A stretch of DNA of 64,000 nt, from assembly GCA_026707545.1 (NCBI GenBank), contig JAPOWR010000001.1, forward strand, positions 2,199,778-2,263,777, read 5' to 3'. This DNA comes from Acidobacteriota bacterium. Lineage in GTDB: Bacteria; Acidobacteriota; Thermoanaerobaculia; Multivoradales; Multivoraceae. The translations under genes and the position numbers were made by a program. This document shows positions 7,698-16,006 of this stretch, piece after piece; the first letter of the stretch is position 1; each line of letters starts with the position of its first letter. The notes beneath the pieces are model-generated. The model worked only from the letters and a program-made list of their open reading frames with translations. It was not told the DNA's origin and did no database searches.

Positions 7698-8726
7698 CTA
7701 GAAGCGATCTGCCTCCCAGAAGGCGAACCGCTCAGGCGGCAGGAAGCGGGCCAGGAGATCGCCAGCGTTCGCCGTGTCCAGCCGCGCGGCGAGTGCATCA
7801 TCGTCCAGGCTACGGACCATCCAGGTGGCTGGAGGCCTCGCGTCGGGCGGTACTTCGTTCCATGCCAGCCGGGTGTCGGTCCGGGCGCCGGCGGCCGCCA
7901 GCAAGCCTTCCAGAGCTTCGTCCCGGATCAGGGGCATCCGGATCGACTCGACCTTACGCCCGGTCATCGCCGCGGCCAGCAGCTCGCACAAGGCAAGGGC
8001 CGCATCGGCCTCTCGGCCCCACTCCAGTACCCGGAGCAGGCCGTCAAAGTCGGCGACGCGCAGGTAGGCCGCTCGGTGAGATCCGCGGTCCGCGATCCAG
8101 ATGTCCTCCTCTGGAGTGCCGGCAAGCCGGAAGCTGCCCTGCCAATCCTCCGCGGAGCCGCGGTCGACGATGCCGTCCAGCGGCGAATCGTCGGCTACTT
8201 CAGCGTAGAGGCGCCAGAGTCTCTCAAGCTCGCCTCGGTCACGCTCGGCATCGTAGGGGCGGACGGTCGTCGGAGGAGCTTCCACCTTCACCGGCCAATG
8301 TAGCGTTCGTAGACCTCTCGACCACGGCCGGTAGCCGTACTGCCCGTACCACTTGAGCCGTTCGGCGTAGAGATAGGACAGCACCATGCCGCGGTCCCGC
8401 ATCGCCTCGATCGCCCGTTCCAGCAGGGCGCCTGCTACTCCCTGTCGCCGCGAGTCGGGCCGCGTGAACACACTGCCGATTCCACCCATGGGCAGAACCT
8501 GGCCCCCGATCCGCACCCGTCGGGGGAAGATTTGAACGGACGAAACCAGCTCGCCGCCCCGCTCCGCCACCCACACGTTCCGCGGCTCGAACGCCGGATC
8601 GAGCTCCACGTAGCGCCGGAAGAAGTCCCAACCCCGCTGGCCGTCCGGAAACGGCCAGCCGTCCAGCAGGTCGAGCAGAGCCTCGATCTCGCCGGCGCGG
8701 AGGGTTCGAAGTCGCGCGCCCACCAT
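7698..8726 (-). CDS. GNAT N-acetyltransferase, Eis-like
   Basis: This protein is about 342 residues long. The N-terminal half is a GNAT domain, with 'GGIGSVFTRPDSRRQGVAGALLERAIE' providing the acetyl-CoA-binding RxxGxA/G loop, then 'YGQYGYRP' as the usual C-terminal GNAT strand. The C-terminal half has a second acetyltransferase-like or SCP2-like region, as in Eis-type enzymes that acetylate amines. The start at 8726 (MVGARL) avoids invading the divergent toxin-antitoxin promoter; an open frame continues to 8837 but its first 37 residues do not look like part of the domain. It converges with the DHFR-like gene. Substrate unknown. Confidence 0.8.
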   Translation of the reverse strand: MVGARLRTLRAGEIEALLDLLDGWPFPDGQRGWDFFRRYVELDPAFEPRNVWVAERGGELVSSVQIFPRRVRIGGQVLPMGGIGSVFTRPDSRRQGVAGALLERAIEAMRDRGMVLSYLYAERLKWYGQYGYRPWSRGLRTLHWPVKVEAPPTTVRPYDAERDRGELERLWRLYAEVADDSPLDGIVDRGSAEDWQGSFRLAGTPEEDIWIADRGSHRAAYLRVADFDGLLRVLEWGREADAALALCELLAAAMTGRKVESIRMPLIRDEALEGLLAAAGARTDTRLAWNEVPPDARPPATWMVRSLDDDALAARLDTANAGDLLARFLPPERFAFWEADRF

Positions 8727-8776
8727 GGCGGCGACTCTGCCACGCGAGAAGCTCTCCCTCTTGACGTCGCTACCGG

Positions 8777-8796
8777 ACTTAGCCAGACTTAGCCAG
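8777..8796 (+). promoter_or_regulatory. Tandem 10-bp repeats, candidate antitoxin operator/promoter
   Basis: ACTTAGCCAG occurs twice back to back (8777-8786 and 8787-8796), 24 bases before the antitoxin ATG. A TTGACG hexamer at 8761-8766 gives a possible -35, with the repeats over the -10 zone. Toxin-antitoxin operons are commonly repressed by their antitoxin at such repeated sites. Confidence 0.45.
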
Positions 8797-8819
8797 GCCG
8801 ATCCTGGAGGGGAGAACGG

Positions 8820-9074
8820 ATGAAGGTGAACATGCACGAAGCGAAATCACAACTCTCGCGTCTGGGCAAGCTGGCCTGGGAAGGCGAGGAGGTCGTCATT
8901 GCCAAGGCGGGAGAGCCGTACCTGCGGCTCGAGCCTTACCGCGAGAAGAAGCTGGAACCCCGCAAGCCGGGCGGTCTGGAAGGGAAGATCTGGATGGCGC
9001 CGGACTTCGACGAGCCGGACGAGGAACTGTTCGAGGAACTCATGAACTCGAAGATCTTCCCGGACGAAACCTGA
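8820..9074 (+). CDS. Type II antitoxin, Phd/YefM-VapB-like
   Basis: This 84-residue protein begins MKVNMHEAKSQLSRL, matching the N-terminal dimerisation and DNA-binding half of Phd/YefM antitoxins (the 'vniheAKtqLSrL' pattern), followed by VVIAKAGEPYLRLEP. The C-terminal third is acidic and probably disordered, the usual toxin-wrapping segment. A strong ribosome-binding site, GGAGGGGAG, precedes the ATG. The stop is 2 bases before the toxin start, so the pair is cotranscribed. It likely represses its own promoter through the tandem repeats just upstream. Confidence 0.88.
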   Translation: MKVNMHEAKSQLSRLGKLAWEGEEVVIAKAGEPYLRLEPYREKKLEPRKPGGLEGKIWMAPDFDEPDEELFEELMNSKIFPDET

Positions 9075-9076
9075 AG

Positions 9077-9457
9077 GTGGAGCGTCTGCTGCTCGATACG
9101 CATGCGTTCCTGTGGTGGATCTCGGACGAGTCGATGCTCCGGAGGGGCGCCCACGCAGCGATAGCCGAACCTCGCAACGAGATCTTCGTCAGCGCCGTCA
9201 CGGCATGGGAAGTCACGGTCAAGCGGCTGAAAGGGAAGATGGAGGCCCCGGACAACCTCGCCGCGATGGTCGACGAAAAGGGACTCTCCCATCTGCCGCT
9301 GACCTTCCATCACGCGGAGCTGGCCGCACGGTTGCCCCGGCATCACAAGGACCCCTTCGACCGGTTCCTGATCGCCCAGGCTCAGGCCGAGGGACTCACG
9401 GTTGTCACACGCGACACGCACTTCCCGCTGTACGGAGTACGGACCATTCGCGCCTGA
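9077..9457 (+). CDS. PIN-domain toxin, VapC-like ribonuclease
   Basis: This 126-residue PIN-domain protein shows the acidic metal site in order: LLLDTHAFLWW (Asp7), SAVTAWEV (Glu) in the middle, then DPFDRFLIAQA and VTRDTHFPLYG with the C-terminal Asp residues. It should cleave RNA, often tRNA or rRNA, with magnesium, and be neutralised by the preceding antitoxin. The GTG start lies 2 bases after the antitoxin stop. It is of the DUF/COG3744-like subgroup often paired with Phd-type antitoxins. No break is seen and all catalytic residues are present. Confidence 0.9.
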   Translation: MERLLLDTHAFLWWISDESMLRRGAHAAIAEPRNEIFVSAVTAWEVTVKRLKGKMEAPDNLAAMVDEKGLSHLPLTFHHAELAARLPRHHKDPFDRFLIAQAQAEGLTVVTRDTHFPLYGVRTIRA

Positions 9458-9474
9458 GCCGAGCCGACGCAGGC

Positions 9475-9480
9475 TAGTCT
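9475..9480 (+). promoter_or_regulatory. Probable -10 box, propeller-protein gene
   Basis: TAGTCT ends 7 bases before the GTG start at 9488, with no Shine-Dalgarno sequence between them. This is the leaderless arrangement seen at several other loci here. Confidence 0.4.
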
Positions 9481-9487
9481 TCCCGGC

Positions 9488-11563
9488 GTGAACCTGCGCG
9501 CAGCGTTGCTCCTTACCTTCCTTCTGTCGCCGCACGCCCTAGCGGCCCAGACGGACCTGCCAGTCCACGTCGAGCCGTTCCTGCAACAGGTCGCGGAGTA
9601 CTTGCCACCCGCCGTCGAAGTGAACGGCCCGCCTACCGCAGCGCCGACTCCAGCCCGCACACTCCACGCCCCCGGCGAAGTCCGCGAGGTCATCACGGAT
9701 GCCGCGATCCGGGTCGCGGCCGCCACGTCCGCCGGCGTCTACCTGCGGGACGGCTCCGAGACCGTCTGGCGGCGCCTGTTCCCGCGCGACGGCGACCGAA
9801 GCTGGGCGCCCGTCGACGTGCGGGCGGTCGAGTTCGACTACGACGGCAGGCTGTGGTTCGCCTCGCCGCAGGGTCTGGGCGCTCTCGACGAAGTCACGGG
9901 AGCCTGGCGGCTCTACGACCGCCACGACGGCTTGCCCTGGAACGATTTCACGAGCCTCGCCGCGGCACCGGACGGCTCGATCTGGGCGGGCACCACCCGC
10001 GGTCTCGTCCGTCTGATCCCCGGCGCTTCCCCTGACGAGCCGCCCCGCTGGCAGTACCGGCAGGGACGGCGCTGGCTGCCCCACGACCACGTGCTGTGGG
10101 TCGACGTCGACCGGGACGGCACGGTACGGGTGGAGACCGCCGCCGGGCCCGGCAGGATCCACCTGCGTCCGATGACGTTGCGGCAGAAGGCGCAGGGCTT
10201 CCACCAGGCGATCGACCGCTTCCACCGTCGCACGTCGTACGGCTACGTCCTGGGCGTGGCGCTGGAGAACCCCGGCGACACGTCGACGTTCCGCCAGTCC
10301 GACAGCGACAACGACGGCCTGTGGACCTCGATGTACGGCGCCGCCGAGTGCTTCCGCTGGGCGGTCACCGGCGAGCCGGAGGCGCGCGAGAACGCACGCC
10401 AGGCGTTCGAGGCGCTTCGCTTCCTCCAACTCGTGACCCAGGGCGGCACGCCTCCCGCCGAGCCCGGCTTCGTCGCCCGCACGATCCTGCCGACGGACGG
10501 CCCGGACCCCAATGCCGGCCGCGTGGAGAGCGACCGCCGGTTCCGCGAGGAGCGGGACGGCCTTTGGAAGGTGATCGATCCCCGTTGGCCCACGAGCGCC
10601 GACGGCAAGTGGTACTGGAAGAGCGACACGAGCTCCGACGAGCTCGACGGCCACTTCTTCTTCTATGCCCTGTACTACGACCTCGTTGCCGACGGCAATG
10701 CCGAGCGCGCGGAGGTCCGCGAAACCGTGCTCGCGATCGTCGACCACCTGATGGACCACGGCGGCTCGCTGGTCGACCACGACGGCAGACGGACCCGTTG
10801 GGCGGTGTTCGGCCCGGCGCAACTGAACGACGACCAGGACTGGTGGGAGGAGCGCGGGCTGAACTCGCTTTCCTACCTGACCTACCTGCGGATCGCCGAG
10901 CACATGGCCGAGGACGACGCCAGCCGGGAACGCCTCGCCCTGGCCGCCCGCACCCTGATCGAGGACCACGCCTACCTGGCGAACCTGCGCAACCCCAAGG
11001 TCCAGAGCGGCCCAGGTACCGGCAACCAGTCGGACGACGAGATGGCGTTCATGAACTTCTACCACCTCCTGAGGTACGAACGGGACGCGGCGGTGCGCAG
11101 CGTCGTCGCTCACTCGCTGCGCCAGTACTGGAAGGTCCTGCGGCCTGAACGGAACCCCCTGTTCGACTTCATCCACGCCGCCGCGATCGACGGCAACGGT
11201 TACCGCGACGCCTTCGACGACGAGGCCTACCGTCGCGACGACTTTCCCCTGGACGACGCGGTAGAGAGCCTGATCCTCTACCCGGTCGACCGCTTCGACT
11301 GGGCACTCTCCAACAGTCACCGGCTCGACGTCGTCCTGCTGCCCCAGCAAGAGGAACGCCGCGGCCTGCGGGGTCACCTGATCGACGGCCGCGTCCTGCC
11401 GATCGACGAGCGCTTCGTCAACCACTGGAACCACGACCCGTGGCGCCTCGACCACGGCGGCCAGGGCCGCTACCTGGCGGACGGGGCGAGCTTCCTGCTT
11501 CCGTACTACCTCGGCCTCTACCACGGCCTGATCGAAGAAACGGCAGGCGGGGCCGCGGAGTGA
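9488..11563 (+). CDS. Exported two-domain protein: beta-propeller plus helical-barrel (glycoside-hydrolase-like)
   Basis: This 691-residue protein has a signal peptide ending near residue 20 (ALAAQ). Residues about 65-240 contain propeller-type repeats (LWFASPQGLGALDEVTGAWRLY, then SIWAGTTRGLVRL), as in two-component-regulator propellers. From about 240 to 680 the protein is helix-rich, with motifs such as SDNDGLWTSMYGAAECFRWAVTG, WKSDTSSDELDGHFFFY and ending in LPYYLGLYHGL, suggesting an alpha/alpha barrel like those of polysaccharide-active enzymes. I do not recognise a named family. The gene is directly coupled to an isomerase and a symporter, so a periplasmic role in sugar breakdown is inferred. 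The start is GTG. Confidence 0.75.
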   Translation: MNLRAALLLTFLLSPHALAAQTDLPVHVEPFLQQVAEYLPPAVEVNGPPTAAPTPARTLHAPGEVREVITDAAIRVAAATSAGVYLRDGSETVWRRLFPRDGDRSWAPVDVRAVEFDYDGRLWFASPQGLGALDEVTGAWRLYDRHDGLPWNDFTSLAAAPDGSIWAGTTRGLVRLIPGASPDEPPRWQYRQGRRWLPHDHVLWVDVDRDGTVRVETAAGPGRIHLRPMTLRQKAQGFHQAIDRFHRRTSYGYVLGVALENPGDTSTFRQSDSDNDGLWTSMYGAAECFRWAVTGEPEARENARQAFEALRFLQLVTQGGTPPAEPGFVARTILPTDGPDPNAGRVESDRRFREERDGLWKVIDPRWPTSADGKWYWKSDTSSDELDGHFFFYALYYDLVADGNAERAEVRETVLAIVDHLMDHGGSLVDHDGRRTRWAVFGPAQLNDDQDWWEERGLNSLSYLTYLRIAEHMAEDDASRERLALAARTLIEDHAYLANLRNPKVQSGPGTGNQSDDEMAFMNFYHLLRYERDAAVRSVVAHSLRQYWKVLRPERNPLFDFIHAAAIDGNGYRDAFDDEAYRRDDFPLDDAVESLILYPVDRFDWALSNSHRLDVVLLPQQEERRGLRGHLIDGRVLPIDERFVNHWNHDPWRLDHGGQGRYLADGASFLLPYYLGLYHGLIEETAGGAAE

Positions 11564-12438
11564 GGGCCCCCGAACCGGGTGGACCGCTCGTTGCACTCCA
11601 GCTCTACACGCTCCGGCGGCAGGCGCGGGAAGACCTCGAGACCGCTCTGGATCAGGCAGCCGAAGCCGGTTACCGACAGGTCGAGTGGTTCGGCGGGCTC
11701 TGGGGCCGCACGACCCGTGAACTGAACGAACTCTTCGCCGAGCGAGGCCTGACCCTGGCGGCCGCCCATGTACCGCTGGCCGAACTCGAGGAGGAGGCCG
11801 CCGCGGTGATGGAGACCTACCGCGAACTCCACTGCGAGGTGCTCGTCTGTCCATGGCTTGACGAAGCCCAGCGCGGAGACGGGAGCCGCGCGCACTACCT
11901 GGAACTCGGCCGCCGCCTGGACCTGCTGAGCTACCGGTTCCGTGCCGGCGGTTTCCGTTTCGCGTACCACAACCACGAGTTCGAACTCCTGCCCTTCGAT
12001 GACGGCAGGCCGGACCGCCTTGGCCGCGACGGTCTGCACACCCTCGTTTCGCGGCGCTCCCACGACGGATGGGGTCTGGAGCTGGACACCTACTGGGCCG
12101 CCTTCGCCGGCTCGGACCCGGTGGCTCTGATCAGGGAACTCGGCGATCGGGTGCAACTCCTCCACCTGAAGGACGGCCTGCTCCCCGGACGACCCGAGGA
12201 GCGGACGGCCGGACAGGCAACGTCCGAGCGCTGGTTCCGGCCGCTGGGCGAAGGCAACGTCGACATCGCCGGTTGCGTCGAGGCGGCGCTTGAGTGCGGC
12301 GTGCGCCTGTTCGTCGTCGAGCAGGACGAGACCGCGGAAGCCGGCGGAGCACCAGAGCGCGACATCGAGGTGAGTCTCAGGTACCTCCGGACCGCGACCG
12401 CAATCGGCGCGGCGACGCTGGAAGCCGACGCGCGATGA
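11560..12438 (+). CDS. Sugar phosphate isomerase/epimerase (xylose-isomerase-like TIM barrel)
   Basis: This 292-residue AP-endonuclease-2-fold TIM barrel begins with VALQLYTLRRQ, the first strand of the hydroxypyruvate isomerase/inosose dehydratase group. It contains YHNHEFELLPF and LELDTYWAAFAG, strands that supply the metal-binding His and Glu/Asp, and LLHLKDG near the end. Such enzymes isomerise or epimerise small sugars or inositols. The GTG start at 11560 overlaps the upstream stop as GTGA. The stop overlaps the symporter's start as ATGA, so three genes are translationally coupled. The exact substrate is not readable. Confidence 0.85.
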   Translation: MRAPEPGGPLVALQLYTLRRQAREDLETALDQAAEAGYRQVEWFGGLWGRTTRELNELFAERGLTLAAAHVPLAELEEEAAAVMETYRELHCEVLVCPWLDEAQRGDGSRAHYLELGRRLDLLSYRFRAGGFRFAYHNHEFELLPFDDGRPDRLGRDGLHTLVSRRSHDGWGLELDTYWAAFAGSDPVALIRELGDRVQLLHLKDGLLPGRPEERTAGQATSERWFRPLGEGNVDIAGCVEAALECGVRLFVVEQDETAEAGGAPERDIEVSLRYLRTATAIGAATLEADAR

Positions 12439-14018
12439 CCTGGGGCCTCTCCGGGCTCGACACCGCGATCGTCCTCGTCTACCTGGCCGGGATCCTGGTC
12501 ATCGGCACGACCTTCAGCCGCTACGTCAAGACCAGCGGCGACTTCCTCTTGGCCGGCCGCGCCCTGCCGTTCTGGGCGATCGGCATGTCGATCGTCGTCA
12601 GCGACATCGGGGCCACGGACTTCATCGCCGTCGCCGGGGGCACCTACCGTTACGGCCTCGCCCAGGCGAACTTCGACTGGCTCGGCTCGATGCCGGCGCT
12701 CCTGATCGCCGCGTTCCTGATCGTTCCCTTCTACTGGCGTAGCGGCGTCTACACCGTGCCGGAGTTCCTGGGCCGGCGCTACGGCAGCGGCGTGCGCAGC
12801 TTCCTCGCTCTGGCCTGGGGCGTCATCCTGGTGCTGAACCTCGGGATCATGATTCACGCCACGGCGCTGCTCATGCGGACGGTGCTCGGTTGGGATCCAC
12901 AGCTTTCGATCTGGATCACGACCGCGATCGTCGGCATCTACACGATCAGCGGCGGCCTGGCCGCGGTCGTGATGACCGACGTGCTCCAGCTCATCATCAT
13001 GTTCGTGGGCGGCGCCGCCCTGGTCGCGCGCGCTCTCTACGAAGTCGGCGGACTGGCGGCCCTTCGGGACGGGGTGCTCAACCAGGGCACCCAGTACGCG
13101 GACCACTTCTCGCTCTACCTGCCGCACGACACGACGACTCCCTTCCCCTGGACCGGGATCGTGCTCGGTCTCGGCATCGTCCTCTCCATCGCCTACTACA
13201 CCGGCAACCAGACGATCGTGCAGAGAGCGCTCGGCGCGCGCAGCGAGTGGGACGCGAAGGCCGGCGTGCTTCTCGCCGGCTTCCTCAAGCTGTTCATCCC
13301 GTTGCTCGTCGCCCTGCCGGGACTGGCCGCGATCCTGATCGTCCCCGACCTCCAGAACGCCGACGAGGCGGTGCCGAGCCTCATCGCCCAGTTGCTGCCG
13401 CCGGGCCTGCGCGGCCTGATGTTCGCCGCCTTCCTGGCGGCGCTGATGTCGAGTGTCGACTCCCACCTGAACTCGGCGGCGACCCTCTGGAGCCGCGACC
13501 TGCTGGGGCGACTCCGGCGGCGCCTGGGCCGGGCGGAGCTCGGTACAGCGGCGGAACTCCGCTTCGGTCGCATCCTGTCCGCTGTACTGCTTCTCGTCGC
13601 CGCCTTCATCGCGCCCGAGATCGAGCAACGCTTCAGCAACATCTACAACGCGATCCAGACCGTCTTCTCCCTGATCCAGGGGCCGACGCTGGCCGTGCTC
13701 CTGCTCGGCATCCTGTGGCGCGGAGCGAACCGTTACGGCGGCGCTGCGGGTCTGGTCTCGGGCGTCGGGCTATGTCTGCTGCTGAACAGCCCGGCCATGG
13801 ACGGGCTGTTCCCGTCCGAGGAGCCGTTCCTGTTCGTCGCCTGGTGGTCCTTCGTGTTCACCCTCGCCGTCACCTGGCTCGTCAGCCGGCTGACGCCGCC
13901 CGAACCGCCGGAACGCCTGCGCGGTCTGGTCTGGGGCGAGGTGCGGAATGACGAGGCTGTCCAGGCAGCGTTGCGAAGCCGGGTCGCCCGGCTTCAGGAC
14001 GAGGGTGCGACCCGATGA
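12435..14018 (+). CDS. Sodium:solute symporter (SSS/SLC5 family)
   Basis: This 527-residue carrier has about 13-14 membrane segments. It shows the SSS hallmarks: GDFLLAGRALPFWAIGMSIVVSDIGATDFIAV near TM1-2, YTISGGLAAVVMTDVLQ in the middle, and FLAALMSSVDSHLNSAATL where the sodium-site Ser residues lie. It is distinct from the symporter at 3909-5393 and resembles the SGLT-type sugar carriers. It is coupled through ATGA to the isomerase upstream and to a short membrane protein downstream, so sugar uptake is the likely job. The cytosolic C-terminal tail is basic. Confidence 0.9.
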   Translation: MTWGLSGLDTAIVLVYLAGILVIGTTFSRYVKTSGDFLLAGRALPFWAIGMSIVVSDIGATDFIAVAGGTYRYGLAQANFDWLGSMPALLIAAFLIVPFYWRSGVYTVPEFLGRRYGSGVRSFLALAWGVILVLNLGIMIHATALLMRTVLGWDPQLSIWITTAIVGIYTISGGLAAVVMTDVLQLIIMFVGGAALVARALYEVGGLAALRDGVLNQGTQYADHFSLYLPHDTTTPFPWTGIVLGLGIVLSIAYYTGNQTIVQRALGARSEWDAKAGVLLAGFLKLFIPLLVALPGLAAILIVPDLQNADEAVPSLIAQLLPPGLRGLMFAAFLAALMSSVDSHLNSAATLWSRDLLGRLRRRLGRAELGTAAELRFGRILSAVLLLVAAFIAPEIEQRFSNIYNAIQTVFSLIQGPTLAVLLLGILWRGANRYGGAAGLVSGVGLCLLLNSPAMDGLFPSEEPFLFVAWWSFVFTLAVTWLVSRLTPPEPPERLRGLVWGEVRNDEAVQAALRSRVARLQDEGATR

Positions 14019-14254
14019 GAACGATCCTCGAGTTCGTCCTCGGACCGATCGACGCCGCGATGGGTGCGCTGCCGCTGTGGAGCGCCCGCATCGCCGTGGC
14101 GCTGCTGCTCATCCTGCCGGCGGTCGCCGTGTGGCGGCTCCGCCCCGACTGGGTGCTCCGCGGAGCGCCCGACCGCGCGAAGTGGCGGGACCTCCGAGTC
14201 TGGGCGGCGCTGTTCATCGTGCCCTACCTCGTGATCTACCTCCTGCTGGCTTAG
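14015..14254 (+). CDS. Small membrane protein next to symporter
   Basis: This 79-residue protein has two hydrophobic segments (about residues 24-40 and 62-79) separated by a basic stretch with WVLRGAPDRAKWRD. The ATG overlaps the symporter stop as ATGA, so it is made with the carrier and may be an accessory subunit, as small partners are known for some transporters. No family is recognised. Coding is supported by the exact overlap and by the sensible membrane topology. Confidence 0.65.
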   Translation: MRTILEFVLGPIDAAMGALPLWSARIAVALLLILPAVAVWRLRPDWVLRGAPDRAKWRDLRVWAALFIVPYLVIYLLLA

Positions 14255-14276
14255 ACCGACCGCTCCTGAGAACACC

Positions 14277-14495
14277 ATGACCACCGATCACACCAGCCGC
14301 GACCGCTCCACTGCCCGCATCCTCGGGGTGTTCCTCGCGGTGCTGTCGATCCCCGTTCTCGTTGGAGGTTTCTCCGCCGCCCAAACGATCGACCTCGCGC
14401 TCGGCACCGCCGCCGGCGCCGCCCTGTTGCTGGCGGCCGCCGTGCTGATGCTCTACGGTAGTCGCGACCGCTCCAGGAAAGCGCGGAAGCGCTGA
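14277..14495 (+). CDS. Small two-helix membrane protein
   Basis: This 72-residue protein has a polar N-terminus, two hydrophobic helices (about residues 16-35 and 39-60), and a very basic C-terminal tail (SRDRSRKARKR). It begins 22 bases after the preceding small membrane gene and probably belongs to the symporter operon. A weak match to a ribosome-binding site is present. No family is recognised. Confidence 0.55.
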   Translation: MTTDHTSRDRSTARILGVFLAVLSIPVLVGGFSAAQTIDLALGTAAGAALLLAAAVLMLYGSRDRSRKARKR

Positions 14496-15043
14496 CCGAG
14501 CCGCCTCAGTCGGTCCCGGCGATCACGCCGAAGATCGCGCTGGAGGAGGCGGGCCGCCTGCTTGAGCGCGCTCGGCGGCGCCGACTCAGGGGCGGCCGGC
14601 CCCTGGCCCTGGAACTCGTGTACCTGCCCCACTGGCTCGTCGTCTATGAGGCGCTGGAAGCCGATGCGGCCGGACGCGTGAACTCTGACGAGCAACTCGC
14701 GATTCTCGTCTGCCGGTTGAGCGGCCAGGCGGCACACATCCGGTTACAGGACGTCAACGTTGCGCCGGGACCCGAGCCCCTGCCACCCGAGCTCGAGCCC
14801 GTCAAAGCGGAAGAGCGGGCGGCCGATTTTGCCGGCCGCGTCCTGCTGATGGCCGCCCGAGGCAAGCGCCGCCGGAAACGCGGCCGCCTGCTCCGCTCCG
14901 AACCGTGCTGCTACCCGTACTGGGTCGAGTACGTGGAACACGGCCGCCATGTCGACTTCCACGCCGTCGACGCCGTCTCCGGGAAGCGAGCCGGCGCCGC
15001 CGTGCGCGGCGCGATCGCGCAGGGCATCGCCGGCGGCGGATAG
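14492..15043 (+). CDS. Hypothetical basic protein with conserved-looking C-terminal region
   Basis: The frame is open from 14462 and contains no ATG, GTG or TTG until 14618, yet the upstream codons read as a continuous helix-rich domain (IALEEAGRLLERARRR...LALELVYLPHWLVVYE). A CTG at 14492 overlaps the previous stop as CTGA and is my preferred, uncertain start; 14618 (GTG) would cut through a probable strand. The C-terminal part, PYWVEYVEHGRHVDFHAVDAVSGKRAGAAVRGAI, resembles small hypothetical proteins found next to membrane genes in related bacteria. Function unknown. Confidence 0.55.
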   Translation: MTEPPQSVPAITPKIALEEAGRLLERARRRRLRGGRPLALELVYLPHWLVVYEALEADAAGRVNSDEQLAILVCRLSGQAAHIRLQDVNVAPGPEPLPPELEPVKAEERAADFAGRVLLMAARGKRRRKRGRLLRSEPCCYPYWVEYVEHGRHVDFHAVDAVSGKRAGAAVRGAIAQGIAGGG

Positions 15044-15066
15044 CCCGCCCTACGAACTCTCCCTGC

Positions 15067-15939
15067 TTACAGCGAAAGCCCTGTGACGATCATCAGGACA
15101 AGGGTGCCCATGGAGATGGCGAACCCGTGCACGAGGAGAAGTACAAACTCCTTGACTGTGGTCCTGAACCACCCCTCTTCGTACGCCCGCCGAAGCGACA
15201 GGAAGAGCGCGACGAGAATCGCGAGGAAAGCGAAGCTGGACAGCGGTGGCCACAGGAGTTCCCCTGCCCTCCCGGCGATGAACACAAGGAAGGCGGCGGC
15301 GTGGAAGTGGAGCGCGAAGACGAGGTGCGGAACATAGAACCGCTCGCGACGGCGATACATCAACCGCAGGAGAGCAGCGAAGAGTGGTACCAGGGCGAAG
15401 AACATCCAAGGCAGCCGCCGCACGAAGAGGGCCTCGAAGCCCTCCGTGTCCTCCATGATCGGCCGCAACACGCGATCAACGAGCCATCCGGCTTCCTCAT
15501 CCGCGTCTTCCGACTCCGTGATGGAGAACCGGACGGGAGCGCCCGGGCTGTCGCCCTCGGTGTCGACGATGTTGCCTCGGGCCACAACCGCGAGCAGAAG
15601 GAAGGTGAAGAAACTGACGAACAGGTAGAGGCGCAGCGGCGCCACGTAGCGGACACGCCGCCCCTGCCAGTACTCGACGGTCAGCAACCCCGGACGGAAA
15701 ACGAGAGCGATCAACGTACGCCAAACTCGCGAGTCGAACGAGAACAGGCCGTCCATGGCGTCGCGGATGAACTGCCCCACCGATGTATGCAGGTCGCCGG
15801 CGCGCTGGCCGCAGGCGGCGCAGTAGCTGTCGACCTGGTCGGAGCCGCAGTTCGGGCAGACCTCGATCTCAGCTGCCTTCCCCTCCAGCGCCGACTCGAC
15901 GCTCCGGATGACGACGTCCTCGCCAGGAATCTTCGCCAC
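15067..15939 (-). CDS. DUF3667-like membrane protein with zinc ribbon
   Basis: This 290-residue protein has an N-terminal zinc ribbon (Cys28-x2-Cys31 and Cys40-x2-Cys43, in CPNCGSDQVDSYCAACGQ). A cytosolic helix follows (TSVGQFIRDAMDGLFSFDSRVWRTL), then FRPGLLTVEYWQGRRVRYVAPLRLYLFVSFFTFLLL, the signature stretch of DUF3667 proteins, with several membrane helices after it. An acidic loop (ESEDADEEAG) lies between helices. Its function is unknown; the family is sometimes found with envelope genes. It faces the next gene divergently, with the start GTG at 15939. Confidence 0.85.
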   Translation of the reverse strand: MAKIPGEDVVIRSVESALEGKAAEIEVCPNCGSDQVDSYCAACGQRAGDLHTSVGQFIRDAMDGLFSFDSRVWRTLIALVFRPGLLTVEYWQGRRVRYVAPLRLYLFVSFFTFLLLAVVARGNIVDTEGDSPGAPVRFSITESEDADEEAGWLVDRVLRPIMEDTEGFEALFVRRLPWMFFALVPLFAALLRLMYRRRERFYVPHLVFALHFHAAAFLVFIAGRAGELLWPPLSSFAFLAILVALFLSLRRAYEEGWFRTTVKEFVLLLVHGFAISMGTLVLMIVTGLSL

Positions 15940-15995
15940 GCCTCATCATCTCACGGCGAACCGCCAATGCCTCTAGACTTAGCGCCTTCCCGAAC

Positions 15996-16002
15996 AGGAG
16001 GT
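15996..16002 (+). promoter_or_regulatory. Ribosome-binding site for the hotdog/acyl-CoA ligase operon
   Basis: AGGAGGT stands 4 bases before the ATG at 16007 and fixes the start. A TAGACT -10-like box lies about 23 bases upstream of it, so this transcript has a leader, unlike many others in the window. Confidence 0.6.
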
Positions 16003-16006
16003 CTCC

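Noticed and set aside
9539..11854. A 771-codon frame on the minus strand opposite the propeller protein
   Set aside because: It has no domain signature and the plus strand has a signal peptide, coupled downstream genes and sensible repeats.
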